From: an uncultured Pelagibacteraceae bacterium | GTDB taxonomy: Bacteria > Pseudomonadota > Alphaproteobacteria > Pelagibacterales > Pelagibacteraceae | Direction of reading: 5' to 3' | DNA length: 64,000 nt | NCBI GenBank assembly: GCA_902615425.1 | Contig: CACMPD010000003.1 | Coordinates: 1-64,000 of the forward strand | Shown: in pieces, positions 41,165-50,905 of the stretch | Layout of the letters: each line of letters starts with the position of its first letter | How positions within the stretch are numbered: position 1 is the first letter of the stretch | The notes under the pieces: model-generated | Told to the model about the DNA's origin: nothing | Seen by the model: only the letters and a program-made list of their open reading frames with translations | The model's database searches: none | Translations under genes and position numbers: made by a program

Positions 41165-42375
41165 CTTAAATGTCTTAAAGCTTGTTTGATATCAGCAATC
41201 AAATCATTAGGATCTTCAAGACCTATATGTAATCTTACTAAATGTTCATCTTTTGGTAAGTTCATATATTTTCTTTTACCAGTTTCTCTAAATTCTTGAT
41301 GAAGCGCTAAACTCTCAAATCCACCCCAACTATAGCCATAGCCAAACAATTTCAGTGAATTTACAAACTTTCGAACAGAATTAATATTCTTAGCTTTTAT
41401 CTTTAATCCCATTAAACCTGACGCTCCAGAATAATATTTTTTCCACATTCTAAAATTTTGTGAATTTTTTTTGAAAGGATATAACAATTTAATTCTTTTA
41501 TTTTTTGATAAAAATGCTGCAACTTTTTTAGCATTTTCTCTATGTCTGTCTAATCTTACGTCTAACGTTCTTAATCCCCTAGTTATTAAATAAGCATCAT
41601 CAGGTCCTAATCTAAGACCTGTAATTTTTTCTGCTGCTTTAACTTTAGAAAATACTCTTTTATTTACTGCCAAACTTCCACCCATAACATCTGAATGTCC
41701 AGAATAATATTTAGTTGCAGAGACAATTGACATATCAAAACCAAGTTTAATTGGTTTTAAGTAATAAGGGGTACCCCAAGTATTATCAATTGCAGTGTAT
41801 AGCTTATGTTTTCTTGCAATCGAAATAATTTTACCCAAGTCTTGAAAATCAAAAGTATTACTTCCAGGATTTTCAACAAAAATCAATTTTGTTTTCTTTG
41901 TAATATTGTTTTTTAATGTATTGAGGTCATGAGGATTATAAAAAACTGTCTTTATATTAAAATCTTTTAGATAATCTTCAGTTAAAATTCGTGTAGGGCT
42001 GTAAACTGGATCTGCAACTAACATTTCATCTCCAGGTCTAACAACGCTGAATATTGCTAAAAAAACGGAGCCAAAACCTGTTGGTGTCGTAAAAACATGA
42101 TAACTTTCTTCAAGTTTTGTTAAAATTTTTTGTAATATATAAGTAGTAGAAGTCCCTTGTCTGCCGTAATCAAAATGACCACCTGTTGGATTTCGTAGAG
42201 CTTTTTTTTGAGTTTTTCTTATATGTTGCATAGACTTAAAAATAATTGTCGATGCTCTAACCACTGGTGGATTTACTGATTGATTATGAAAATCTTTTGC
42301 AGTGTGTTTTAAAAATGTCTTAAAAGATTTACCCATAAAAAAATTGATATGATTAAAGGACAATGCTATATCCAT
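41161..42375 (-). CDS. metC: Cys/Met metabolism PLP-dependent enzyme (cystathionine beta-lyase-like)
   Basis: DNTWGTPYYLKPIKLGFDMSIVSATKYYSGHSDVMGG PLP lysine motif. Confidence 0.83.
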   Translation of the reverse strand: MDIALSFNHINFFMGKSFKTFLKHTAKDFHNQSVNPPVVRASTIIFKSMQHIRKTQKKALRNPTGGHFDYGRQGTSTTYILQKILTKLEESYHVFTTPTGFGSVFLAIFSVVRPGDEMLVADPVYSPTRILTEDYLKDFNIKTVFYNPHDLNTLKNNITKKTKLIFVENPGSNTFDFQDLGKIISIARKHKLYTAIDNTWGTPYYLKPIKLGFDMSIVSATKYYSGHSDVMGGSLAVNKRVFSKVKAAEKITGLRLGPDDAYLITRGLRTLDVRLDRHRENAKKVAAFLSKNKRIKLLYPFKKNSQNFRMWKKYYSGASGLMGLKIKAKNINSVRKFVNSLKLFGYGYSWGGFESLALHQEFRETGKRKYMNLPKDEHLVRLHIGLEDPNDLIADIKQALRHLR

Positions 42376-42409
42376 ATCAAAAATTCAATAAATTAATGAA
42401 AAGGATTTA

Positions 42410-42493
42410 ATGAGTTACCCAAAGAAACATAGAGGCCGAAGAAAAATGGGGTCGAAAAAAAGAAGAGCTAGAAAAAAAAATAAGAAAAAATAG
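42410..42493 (+). CDS. 27-aa extremely basic micro-protein
   Basis: Manual translation MSYPKKHRGRRKMGSKKRRARKKNKKK*; upstream sequence contains AAAAGG; ends 1 nt before the convergent mnmA stop. Confidence 0.5.
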   Translation: MSYPKKHRGRRKMGSKKRRARKKNKKK

Positions 42494-42494
42494 C

Positions 42495-43613
42495 TTATTC
42501 TTTTATCCAGCCGCCTCCTAATACTTTATAACCCAAAGCATCTTTATTATAAAAAACACATGCCTGGCCTGGTGATATTCCATCTTCAGGACTTTCAAGG
42601 TTTACATTCGCGCTATTTTGATCACTTAGGTTAACGTTTGCTTTAAGCAATTTACCAGTAGATCTAACTTTTACAAAAATACTGGATTTAAATTCTTGCT
42701 CATTTGCAAGTAAATTAACATTTTTTAATAAAATATCTTTCTTTCCTAAATATTCTTTTGGTCCAACAATTATTTCATTTTTCTCAGAATTTATTTTAAT
42801 AACGTATAAAGCTTCTTTGTCAGAAACTTTTATTCCTTTTCTTTGGCCAATAGTAAAATTTATAATTCCATCATGAACACCAATAACATTACCTTCAAGA
42901 TCTTTAATATTTCCTTTTTTAAATGAGTCTGGTCTAAATTTTTGAATTACTGATGCGTAATCTCCACCAGGTACAAAACATATATCCTGGCTGTCTGGTT
43001 TATCAGCAACATTAAGGTCTAGTTTTTTGGCAATTTCACGTGTTTCATTTTTATGAAGACCACCTAATGGAAACCTTAAATAATCAAGTTGTTCTCTAGT
43101 AGTATTGAAAAGAAAATAACTTTGATCTCTATTTTCGTCGATAGCTCTGTACATATTTGTATTATTATTTGAAGTAACACTTTTCACATAATGCCCAGTG
43201 ATTAAAGCATCAGCGTTTAAATCTTTTGAAACTTCAAATAAATCCTTAAATTTAACTGTTTGATTACATTGAACACAAGGTATTGGAGTTTCACCTTTTA
43301 AGTAACTATCAACAAAATTATCTATAACTCCTTGCTTGAACTTATTTTGATAATATAAAATTTTATGTTCTATATCTAATTTTTGAGCAACTCTTTTTGC
43401 ATCCATGATATCTTGACCAGAACAACATTGCTTTGACTCTGCAACCTGCTTTGCATCATCATAAAGTTTTAAAGTAATACCAATTACCTCATATCCTTCT
43501 TTTTTCATCATGCCTGCGACAGTAGATGAATCTACACCTCCAGACATTGCTACAACTACTTTTGTGTCTGATGGTTTTTTGTTTAATCCTATTGAATTTA
43601 ATTCTTTATTCAT
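42495..43613 (-). CDS. mnmA: tRNA-specific 2-thiouridylase
   Basis: [16 protein letters not shown]-loop, [27 protein letters not shown]. Confidence 0.97.
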   Translation of the reverse strand: MNKELNSIGLNKKPSDTKVVVAMSGGVDSSTVAGMMKKEGYEVIGITLKLYDDAKQVAESKQCCSGQDIMDAKRVAQKLDIEHKILYYQNKFKQGVIDNFVDSYLKGETPIPCVQCNQTVKFKDLFEVSKDLNADALITGHYVKSVTSNNNTNMYRAIDENRDQSYFLFNTTREQLDYLRFPLGGLHKNETREIAKKLDLNVADKPDSQDICFVPGGDYASVIQKFRPDSFKKGNIKDLEGNVIGVHDGIINFTIGQRKGIKVSDKEALYVIKINSEKNEIIVGPKEYLGKKDILLKNVNLLANEQEFKSSIFVKVRSTGKLLKANVNLSDQNSANVNLESPEDGISPGQACVFYNKDALGYKVLGGGWIKE

Positions 43614-43654
43614 TTGATGGTATTTATACTTATTTCTAATATAAGTTAAATTAA

Positions 43655-43825
43655 ATGATATTAGATTTTGAACCAGGAGACAAAGTTATCAATCCCTCTA
43701 ATAAAAACTGGGGTATAGGTCAAGTTCAATCAATTATAAAAGAAAAAGTGACAGTTAATTTTGAAAATGTTGGAAAAAAAGTAATAAATACTAAAAATAT
43801 AGAATTAATAAAGATCAATGAATAA
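43655..43825 (+). CDS. DUF3553-like small protein
   Basis: Manual translation [56 protein letters not shown]; overlaps the next CDS start. Confidence 0.65.
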   Translation: MILDFEPGDKVINPSNKNWGIGQVQSIIKEKVTVNFENVGKKVINTKNIELIKINE

Positions 43826-44588
43826 TTTGAATTTAAAAGAGATTGTCGAAAATCTAATTGATACATTTATTCATGCAGGAAAAATTTCTTTAGATTTAAG
43901 AAAACAAGGACTTATAAAAAAAATTAAAACCGATAATACCCCTGTTAGTAATGGAGATTTAGAAGTTAATAAAATTGTTACTCAAAAAATTAAAGAATTA
44001 ACACCTGAACTTCCCATCATTTCAGAAGAGACCTCTGATAATAAATCAATAAACAATCTTGAAAACTTTTGGCTAATTGACCCTATAGATGGCACCTACG
44101 ACTACATAAATAATCTAGAGGAATTTACAATTAATGCTGGATTAATAATTAACAAAAATCCAGTAGCTGGATTGATTTATGCCCCTTCAAAAAAAAGAAT
44201 GTTTTACTCCTATGGTCCAAATAATGCCTATGAGTTAACAAATGGTGAAACCAAGAATTTAAATTGTTCTGAAAATTTTGATAAAAATGATGTGAAATTT
44301 GTATCCTATTCAAACAATATTAAACCTGAAATAGAAAAATTACATAAAAAATTTAATGTAAAGAAATATGTAAGAATGAAAAGTTCTCTTAAATTTTGTG
44401 TAATCGCTGCTGGCGAATATGATGGATATGTGGCTGAGCCTAGAGCTTGTGAATGGGATATAGCGGCTGGTCATGCAATTTTACAACATGCTGGAGGAAT
44501 AATTACAGATTTTGAAGGCAAAGAAATTAAATATGGAAAGAAAAATTTTAAGAATCCAAGTTTAATCTTAAAAAATAAAAATATCTAA
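43818..44588 (+). CDS. Inositol monophosphatase-family phosphatase (CysQ/HisN-like)
   Basis: ISEETSDN, FWLIDPIDGTYDYINN, CEWDIAAGHAILQHAGG. Confidence 0.88.
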   Translation: MNNLNLKEIVENLIDTFIHAGKISLDLRKQGLIKKIKTDNTPVSNGDLEVNKIVTQKIKELTPELPIISEETSDNKSINNLENFWLIDPIDGTYDYINNLEEFTINAGLIINKNPVAGLIYAPSKKRMFYSYGPNNAYELTNGETKNLNCSENFDKNDVKFVSYSNNIKPEIEKLHKKFNVKKYVRMKSSLKFCVIAAGEYDGYVAEPRACEWDIAAGHAILQHAGGIITDFEGKEIKYGKKNFKNPSLILKNKNI

Positions 44589-44589
44589 T

Positions 44590-44733
44590 ATGGATGAGCA
44601 ATTAAGAATAATACTAATAATTATTGTATCGGTATCTATTTTTGGCTTATTAGTATTTGTATATGTCAAAAATTATATCAGAAATAAAATCAATCAATTA
44701 GTTGAAGATGAAAAGAAAAAAAAATCAAAGTAG
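44590..44733 (+). CDS. 47-aa single-pass membrane micro-protein
   Basis: Manual translation MDEQLRIILIIIVSVSIFGLLVFVYVKNYIRNKINQLVEDEKKKKSK*. Confidence 0.5.
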   Translation: MDEQLRIILIIIVSVSIFGLLVFVYVKNYIRNKINQLVEDEKKKKSK

Positions 44734-45288
44734 TTTTATTATTTTTAAATAATCATCTTTTTTTAATTCCATAACTTTTTTTGATGTCTCAAAATCGAAG
44801 CCATTTCTCGCCAATAAAGATATATCCTTTTTATAAAAAAGTGGTCTATTGTCATCTATCCTAGCGGGTCCAATTCTTTTCTTTTTACAAATTTTAATTG
44901 CCGAAAAAAAATCTTGATCTGAATTATCTTCATTAATTTTATTGACTGTGTCTTTTATAAATTCATCATTAACACCTTTGCCAATTAAGTAATTTCTGAT
45001 TTTATTAATCGAACTTCCTCTTCGGATCATACTTTTGGCTTTACTTTCAGAATAAAATTTATCATTGATAAATTTATTTTTTTCTAAATCAGATAAAACA
45101 ATATCAATTAAATTTGTCACATCCTGTTTTTTTACATTTGGAACAGATAATTTGAGATATTTTTTTAGTAAATATGTTCTTAATTGTTGTTTAGATGGGG
45201 CATATTTTTCAACATATGCTAAAGCAAAATTTCTCATTTCATCTACAGTCACCTGTAATGTTTTTCTCTTATTTCTTATAGGAATCAT
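44725..45288 (-). CDS. recX: Regulatory protein RecX family
   Basis: YLLKKYL, SKAKSMIRRGSSINKIRNYLIGKGV; RecX repeat architecture. Confidence 0.75.
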   Translation of the reverse strand: MIPIRNKRKTLQVTVDEMRNFALAYVEKYAPSKQQLRTYLLKKYLKLSVPNVKKQDVTNLIDIVLSDLEKNKFINDKFYSESKAKSMIRRGSSINKIRNYLIGKGVNDEFIKDTVNKINEDNSDQDFFSAIKICKKKRIGPARIDDNRPLFYKKDISLLARNGFDFETSKKVMELKKDDYLKIIKLL

Positions 45289-45316
45289 TGTAAGATCTAA
45301 TATAATATAATTTAAA

Positions 45317-45790
45317 ATGATCGAACAAATTTATGCTTACTTTACAATTGAAATTCTCTACTTCTGGGTGAATTTAGGAGTTTTGCCTTTTTGGTTAGTA
45401 TTAATATTTTTTCCACAATCAAACTTTACAAAATATTTTGTTACTTCTATTTTTCCAATCACATTATTAGGAGGTGCTTACATATTTGTGCTTTATAAAG
45501 CTTATTTAAGTGCTTATGATTTCGATAGTAATTTTGAATTATATTTAAGTATTAGTAATTTATCAGGTTTGTTTTCAAGTAATATTTTTTTAATGTTATT
45601 TTGGATCCACTTTGTATCAATTAATTTATTCGTCGGTGGCTGGATTGTAAGAGACTCACAAAAGTTTTTTATAAATAAGGTTCTTGTTGGCATCCCACTA
45701 ATAATCACTTATTTAATTGGTCCTTTAGGCATCTTTATTTATTGGCTGATTAGAATATTTTACGCAAAAAGTATTAACCTATATGAGTAA
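45317..45790 (+). CDS. DUF4281/ABA4-like membrane protein
   Basis: LPFWLVLIFFPQSNFTK, WIHFVSINLFVGGWIVRDSQ, GPLGIFIYWLIRIFY. Confidence 0.8.
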   Translation: MIEQIYAYFTIEILYFWVNLGVLPFWLVLIFFPQSNFTKYFVTSIFPITLLGGAYIFVLYKAYLSAYDFDSNFELYLSISNLSGLFSSNIFLMLFWIHFVSINLFVGGWIVRDSQKFFINKVLVGIPLIITYLIGPLGIFIYWLIRIFYAKSINLYE

Positions 45791-46367
45791 AATCATCGAT
45801 TTTTACTTCGATTTTATTAGTCCATATTCTTACATTGCCTATAAAAAAATTAAATCAATGCAGAAGAAAAATAGGGTCGATTTTAATTATAAACCTATTT
45901 TGCTAGGTGGTTTACATAAGTTAGGTAACATAACTGCTCCTGCTTTTAATGAACGAAAAATGAAAAATATGAAGAATGATTGCGAAATTATAGCTAACAA
46001 AAATAATATATCTTTTAAATGGAACGAAAAATTTCCGATTAATACCCTTTATTTAATGAGAGGATTTATTTCAATTGATGCAAATAAAAAAAGTGAATAC
46101 TTTGATATTTGTTTTGATGCCTATTGGAAAAATAATATAGATATATCAATCGAAGCTAACGTAAACGAAATTTTAGATAATTGTAAAATTGATAAAAAAA
46201 AATTTTTTGAAGATATAAGTAATCAAAAAGTAAAAGATGAATTAAAAAGTTTAACTGACAAAGCTTTTCAAAATGATGTATTCGGTGCCCCAACATTCAT
46301 AGTCAACAATAAACTTTTTTGGGGACAAGATAGACTTGAATATGCTTTAGAAGAGTGTGTTTCTTAA
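45783..46367 (+). CDS. DsbA-fold 2-hydroxychromene-2-carboxylate isomerase-like protein
   Basis: IDFYFDFISPYSYIAYKKI and FGAPTFIVNNKLFWGQDRLE. Confidence 0.85.
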   Translation: MSKIIDFYFDFISPYSYIAYKKIKSMQKKNRVDFNYKPILLGGLHKLGNITAPAFNERKMKNMKNDCEIIANKNNISFKWNEKFPINTLYLMRGFISIDANKKSEYFDICFDAYWKNNIDISIEANVNEILDNCKIDKKKFFEDISNQKVKDELKSLTDKAFQNDVFGAPTFIVNNKLFWGQDRLEYALEECVS

Positions 46368-46747
46368 ACAATCTTAAATTTACTATTTCTAATAGCTCCA
46401 AACCCACCATCAATGTGTGAAACTTTTTCAAACCCCATATCTTTAAGAGTTTTTGCAGCCAATGCTGATCTCATACCGCCAGCACAGAAAAGAACCATTT
46501 CTTTATTCATATCTAATTTACCGTCTTTAAAATATGGACTATCAGGATCTAACCAAAATTCTAACATGCCTCGCGGAATATGATTTGAATTTTCAACTCG
46601 CCCATCTCTTTCAAGTTCTCTTATATCTCTAATATCAATTAGATTACATTTATCTTCATTCATCATTGATAATGCTTCGTCTGGTGAAATTGTTTTAATT
46701 TCGCTTAAAGCTTCTGTGACTAATGTTTTTGACGATTTTATATTCAT
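46364..46747 (-). CDS. Rhodanese-domain protein
   Basis: LIDIRDIRELERDGRV, VLFCAGGMRSALAAKTL. Confidence 0.9.
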   Translation of the reverse strand: MNIKSSKTLVTEALSEIKTISPDEALSMMNEDKCNLIDIRDIRELERDGRVENSNHIPRGMLEFWLDPDSPYFKDGKLDMNKEMVLFCAGGMRSALAAKTLKDMGFEKVSHIDGGFGAIRNSKFKIV

Positions 46748-46794
46748 AGAACTAAATTTATTATATAGTTTTTTTTGAAATCACATAAATAAAA

Positions 46795-47781
46795 ATGAAT
46801 AAAATTTGTATCGTTTATACTCATCATAAATTAGGTGATTTAATCTGGCAATTACCCTACATAAAAGCTATCAGTCAACATCATCAAACAAATATAGATT
46901 TAGTTGTCAGAGAAAAAACTCAAGCCCAAAATATTCTTAAAGACCTAAAACATATAAATCAAATTTTTTATAATGATTTCAGAAAGGGTTTACTTTATTG
47001 GGTTGATGTATTCAAATTAATTAAAGTATTTAAATCTGAGAAATATGATTTTGTTTATATATTAGATAAAGTCAATAAACCTGCCATCGCAGCTAAAATA
47101 GCAAAAATTAAGAATATTATTGGACCGGGATTTAAGAACCAAAAAAAATGGCTTACTATTAAAAATTTTCTTAATGAGGAGGATTTAAAGTTAAATTATT
47201 CAGAAAGATCTCAAAAATTACTCAAGATTAATTCAATAAACATAGAGAATAAATATCCAAATTTAGAAATTGATGTTGAGAGTCTCAAAAAAAACAATTC
47301 AGACCTTCTTGTTGATGGAAAGAAAATTGCTTTTGGGATTGATTCTTTTGAAGATTACAAAATGTGGTATGAGGAAGATTTTATCAAACTTGCCGATCTT
47401 TTGTTCGAAAAAAAATTATTTGATTACATATATCTTGTTTGTAGCCCTGAAAAATCTCATATTGCAAAAAAAATAATTACTGTGTCTAATAAAAATTATT
47501 TTATCGATTGTTCTAATAAAGATCTACAAGGAGTAATATTAGCAATTAAAAATTCAGATTTTTTTCTTGGAAATAATTCAGGTCCATTAAATCTTGCAGC
47601 AGCCCTTGGAATTAAGTCATTTGGATTAATAGCTAATGACCCAGTTAGTGAGCTAAAATATAGTAAAATTATTCCAATAGTTCCAAAGGATTATGTAGAT
47701 AACGTCTGGCATAGGGATAGAAAAGGGATGAAGAATCTTAAGCCCGATGAAGTGTTTAATCAGATTATTAAAAATTTGTAA
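46795..47781 (+). CDS. Glycosyltransferase family 9 (heptosyltransferase-like)
   Basis: HHKLGDLIWQLPYIKAI, NNSGPLNLAAALGIKSFGLI. Confidence 0.75.
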   Translation: MNKICIVYTHHKLGDLIWQLPYIKAISQHHQTNIDLVVREKTQAQNILKDLKHINQIFYNDFRKGLLYWVDVFKLIKVFKSEKYDFVYILDKVNKPAIAAKIAKIKNIIGPGFKNQKKWLTIKNFLNEEDLKLNYSERSQKLLKINSINIENKYPNLEIDVESLKKNNSDLLVDGKKIAFGIDSFEDYKMWYEEDFIKLADLLFEKKLFDYIYLVCSPEKSHIAKKIITVSNKNYFIDCSNKDLQGVILAIKNSDFFLGNNSGPLNLAAALGIKSFGLIANDPVSELKYSKIIPIVPKDYVDNVWHRDRKGMKNLKPDEVFNQIIKNL

Positions 47782-47802
47782 TCATTAAAGTTTTATGAAA
47801 AT

Positions 47803-47835
47803 AAAAAAAGCCCCTTGAGGGAGGGGCTTTTTTTT
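47803..47835. terminator. Bidirectional Rho-independent terminator between GT9 gene and amtB
   Basis: AAAAAAAGCCCCTTGAGGGAGGGGCTTTTTTTT: GC-rich stem flanked by A- and T-runs. Confidence 0.9.
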
Positions 47836-47863
47836 CGTTTAACTAACTTTAAGAGAGAATTTT

Positions 47864-47915
47864 AGGGACCCTTCGATGAGTAATCGCGGAGATACACAGA
47901 GAGCGAAGAGTCCCT
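47864..47915 (-). ncRNA. Candidate structured 3'-UTR element downstream of amtB
   Basis: 12-nt arms AGGGACCCTTCG / CGAAGAGTCCCT (one mismatch) enclosing 28 nt, 12 nt after the amtB stop. Confidence 0.4.
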
Positions 47916-47927
47916 TATTGTTAACAA

Positions 47928-49229
47928 TTAGTCACGTATTGCATATGCAATCACGCCAGTTTCAGTGACATCAGTACCTTTGGTTTCAGCTTCTTTACTT
48001 AACCTTAGGCCAATTGTTGCCTTGATAGCGCTAAACACTATGTAAGCTACAATAAACACAAATATGTTTACTGATAATACACCAATTAACTGGGTACTAA
48101 AATTTGCACCAGAATTTGTTGCAGGTACAATTAACGTACCCCAAATTCCAGCAAATAAGTGGGCAGGAATAGCACCAACTACATCATCAATTTTTAGAGA
48201 GAATAATAGTTTAGTACCATACACTACGATTAATCCACCAACAGCACCAATTAAAATTGCAGCAAATGGTGATGGTAATAATGGTTCTGCAGTTACAGCA
48301 ACCAAACCACCGATACATCCATTTAACATTTGAACTACGTCAGTTTTACCATAATGCAATCTTGTTATAACTGCTGCACCCATAACACCACCTGCACCAG
48401 CAAGGAATGTGTTCATGAATATTTTTGATACAGCGATTGCATCCGTAGCAGTTCCCATTGCTAATTGTGAACCACCATTAAATCCAAACCAACCTAGCCA
48501 TAAAATAAATACTCCAATCGTTACTAATGGTATCGAAGATGCTGCAAACGGTTTAAGCGGTGCTGGAGCCCCAGATTTAGTAAATCTTCCTAATCTTGGA
48601 CCAATTATCATTGCACCAGCTAAAGCAGCTGCACCACCAGTTGAGTGTACTAAAGTTGAACCAGCAAAATCAGAAAATCCTAACTCTGCTAACCAGCCTC
48701 CACCCCACTGCCAACCCATCACGATTGGATAAATAATTCCTGATAGAACTGCAGCAAATGTAAAGAATGGCCATAATTTAATTCTTTCAGCCATTGTACC
48801 TGATACGATTGAAACAGTAGTTGCACAGAATACCATTTGGAAATACCAATCTGAACCATCGGAATATCCTGTATCTAATTTACTACCATCTGCCCACGGA
48901 ATAAATTTTCCAATATATCCACCTGGACTGATACCATAGGCTAAGTTATAACCTACAAGCCAGAACATTATACCTGCAATTGAGAATAACCCTATATTTT
49001 TTGCACAAATAACGGATACACTTTTTGATGTAACCATCCCAGACTCTAGCATAGCAAAACCACATGCCATGAACATTACTAGAAATCCACAAATCAAAAA
49101 TAATAAGGTATTAAAAATAAAACCTACTTCAGCAGAAACTGTTGTATCTGCCATACCTGCACTACTCATGTTCAATAAAAAAATTAAACTAATAAGTGGC
49201 GCACTTATTTTTTTTATTAATTTAGTCAT
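47928..49229 (-). CDS. amtB: Ammonium transporter
   Basis: FMACGFAMLESGMV, DFAGSTLVHSTGGAAALAGAMIIGPR, WLGWFGFNGGS. Confidence 0.96.
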   Translation of the reverse strand: MTKLIKKISAPLISLIFLLNMSSAGMADTTVSAEVGFIFNTLLFLICGFLVMFMACGFAMLESGMVTSKSVSVICAKNIGLFSIAGIMFWLVGYNLAYGISPGGYIGKFIPWADGSKLDTGYSDGSDWYFQMVFCATTVSIVSGTMAERIKLWPFFTFAAVLSGIIYPIVMGWQWGGGWLAELGFSDFAGSTLVHSTGGAAALAGAMIIGPRLGRFTKSGAPAPLKPFAASSIPLVTIGVFILWLGWFGFNGGSQLAMGTATDAIAVSKIFMNTFLAGAGGVMGAAVITRLHYGKTDVVQMLNGCIGGLVAVTAEPLLPSPFAAILIGAVGGLIVVYGTKLLFSLKIDDVVGAIPAHLFAGIWGTLIVPATNSGANFSTQLIGVLSVNIFVFIVAYIVFSAIKATIGLRLSKEAETKGTDVTETGVIAYAIRD

Positions 49230-49324
49230 AAGACCTCCCTGTTATAGAAGGTGCTTGTATTTTAATAATTCCTAAAAACTAACGCTGATTATGAAAATTG
49301 GGTATGCAGATTTTGCATATAGAG

Positions 49325-49356
49325 ACAGCCTTAACGCTTTTTGACGTTAAGGCTGT
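49325..49356 (-). terminator. Stem-loop 3' of the HU gene
   Basis: Perfect 12-bp stem ACAGCCTTAACG / CGTTAAGGCTGT with 8-nt loop; no clear U-tract, so termination is inferred. Confidence 0.6.
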
Positions 49357-49364
49357 AAAATTAA

Positions 49365-49640
49365 CTATTTATTGAATACTTCTTTTAAAGCTTTGGCAGG
49401 TAAGAATTTAACCTTTTGCGATGCAGCAATTTGAATTTGCTCACCAGTTCTAGGGTTTCTTCCAACTCTCGCTTTTCTCTTAGCCACTTTATATGTACCA
49501 AATCCTGCAATTTTGACTGAATCATCAGCTTTTAGTGCATCTAAAATAGTGTTGGTAATCGTGTCAAAAGTTCTCTCAGCATCAGCTTTACTTAGGTTTA
49601 AAGCGCCTGATAATTTGACAACTAATTGTTTTTTGTTCAT
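49365..49640 (-). CDS. hup: DNA-binding protein HU
   Basis: FGTYKVAKRKARVGRNPRTGEQIQIAASQKVKFLPAKALKEVFN. Confidence 0.95.
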   Translation of the reverse strand: MNKKQLVVKLSGALNLSKADAERTFDTITNTILDALKADDSVKIAGFGTYKVAKRKARVGRNPRTGEQIQIAASQKVKFLPAKALKEVFNK

Positions 49641-49791
49641 TTTAGCTCCGGTTTTATTAGGTTATTTACTATCATTATCAAAAGTATTGATAAATCAAGC
49701 CTTTTTTTAGTATCTGGCTCAAAGTTATACACAATATCTAGTGTAGTGAAAAAACCTCTATTTTAAAGGGTTATTTAAAGACTTTAAATTT

Positions 49792-50904
49792 TTAACTAAA
49801 TAAGCCTAGATCTTTAAGATCATTAAATGTTGTAAATATCATCAAAGTTAAGAGCAAAAACATCCCGATTCGAAAAAAACCCTCTTGCGTTTTTTGTGAT
49901 AAAGGACGTCCTAACACTTTTTCGAAAGCATAAAACATTAAATGACCTCCATCTAACATTGGTATCGGAAATAAATTAATTAATCCTAAACTTATAGAAA
50001 TGTAAGCCATCATGCTAACAAATGCCAACAAACCAAACTCTGCTACTTGACCTGAAATTTTAGCAATTCTAATTGGTCCACCAAGTTGTGAAGTATCGGC
50101 TTTTCCAAAAATCATCGCACCGATATATTTAAGTGAGGATATACTTACGAAATATACTTCATTTGCTGCGTGGTATATAGCTTGGGCAGGTCCTAATTTA
50201 ACATGGTTAATCTCATTGTTGTAAGCACTTAATTTAATTCCAACTATTCTTTTGTTAATCTTATTTCCAAGATTATCTTCACTTAAAACCATTTTGGGTT
50301 TAACTTTTAATAATATTTCATCGTATGAACGTTTAACCTTAAAATCTATAAAATCATCTGTTGATAATGTTATAAATTTAGAAACATCCATAATACTTTT
50401 AACTTCATTTCCATCTATCTCTAAAATAATATCATTTTGTTTTAAACCGCCAATCATTGCAGGACTATCTTTTTGTACCTCATTGATCATTGCAGGAGTA
50501 AAATCTTTTCCTGCAAAAGTATAAATGGAAAAGAAAATTAATAATGCGAGTAAGAAGTTTGCTAGTGGTCCACCAAAAACAATTAAAGCTCTTTGATAAA
50601 GTGGTTTTAAAACAAATAATTTTTTCCTGTCTTCTTCGTTATATTTTTCTATTAATTTTTCTTGATCAGCTTGTGAAAAAACATTTCGATCTCCAAAGAA
50701 TTTTACATATCCACCAAGAGGTATCCAGCAAATTTTCCATCTAGTTCCAGATTTATCATTCCAACCAAATATTTCCTTTCCAAATCCAATTGAAAAATCA
50801 GTTACTGCAACACCATATCTTTTTGCAAAATAATAATGGCCGTATTCATGAATGAATACCACAATCATGATAAGTATTAAAAATGGTAATATATAATCTA
50901 TCAT
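49792..50904 (-). CDS. rseP: RIP metalloprotease (site-2 protease)
   Basis: VFIHEYGHYYFAKRYGV HExxH, PDZ domain, NLFPIPMLDGGHLMFYAFE. Confidence 0.93.
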   Translation of the reverse strand: MIDYILPFLILIMIVVFIHEYGHYYFAKRYGVAVTDFSIGFGKEIFGWNDKSGTRWKICWIPLGGYVKFFGDRNVFSQADQEKLIEKYNEEDRKKLFVLKPLYQRALIVFGGPLANFLLALLIFFSIYTFAGKDFTPAMINEVQKDSPAMIGGLKQNDIILEIDGNEVKSIMDVSKFITLSTDDFIDFKVKRSYDEILLKVKPKMVLSEDNLGNKINKRIVGIKLSAYNNEINHVKLGPAQAIYHAANEVYFVSISSLKYIGAMIFGKADTSQLGGPIRIAKISGQVAEFGLLAFVSMMAYISISLGLINLFPIPMLDGGHLMFYAFEKVLGRPLSQKTQEGFFRIGMFLLLTLMIFTTFNDLKDLGLFS

Positions 50905-50905
50905 C

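Noticed and set aside
48064-48732. Two plus-strand ORFs (89 and 107 aa) opposite amtB
   Set aside because: Low-complexity A/P/N-rich translations typical of reverse-strand readings of membrane-protein genes.
49299-49316. Sigma-54-like TGG...TTGC sequence near amtB
   Set aside because: GG-to-GC spacing is wrong, it faces away from amtB, and this lineage is known for few sigma factors.
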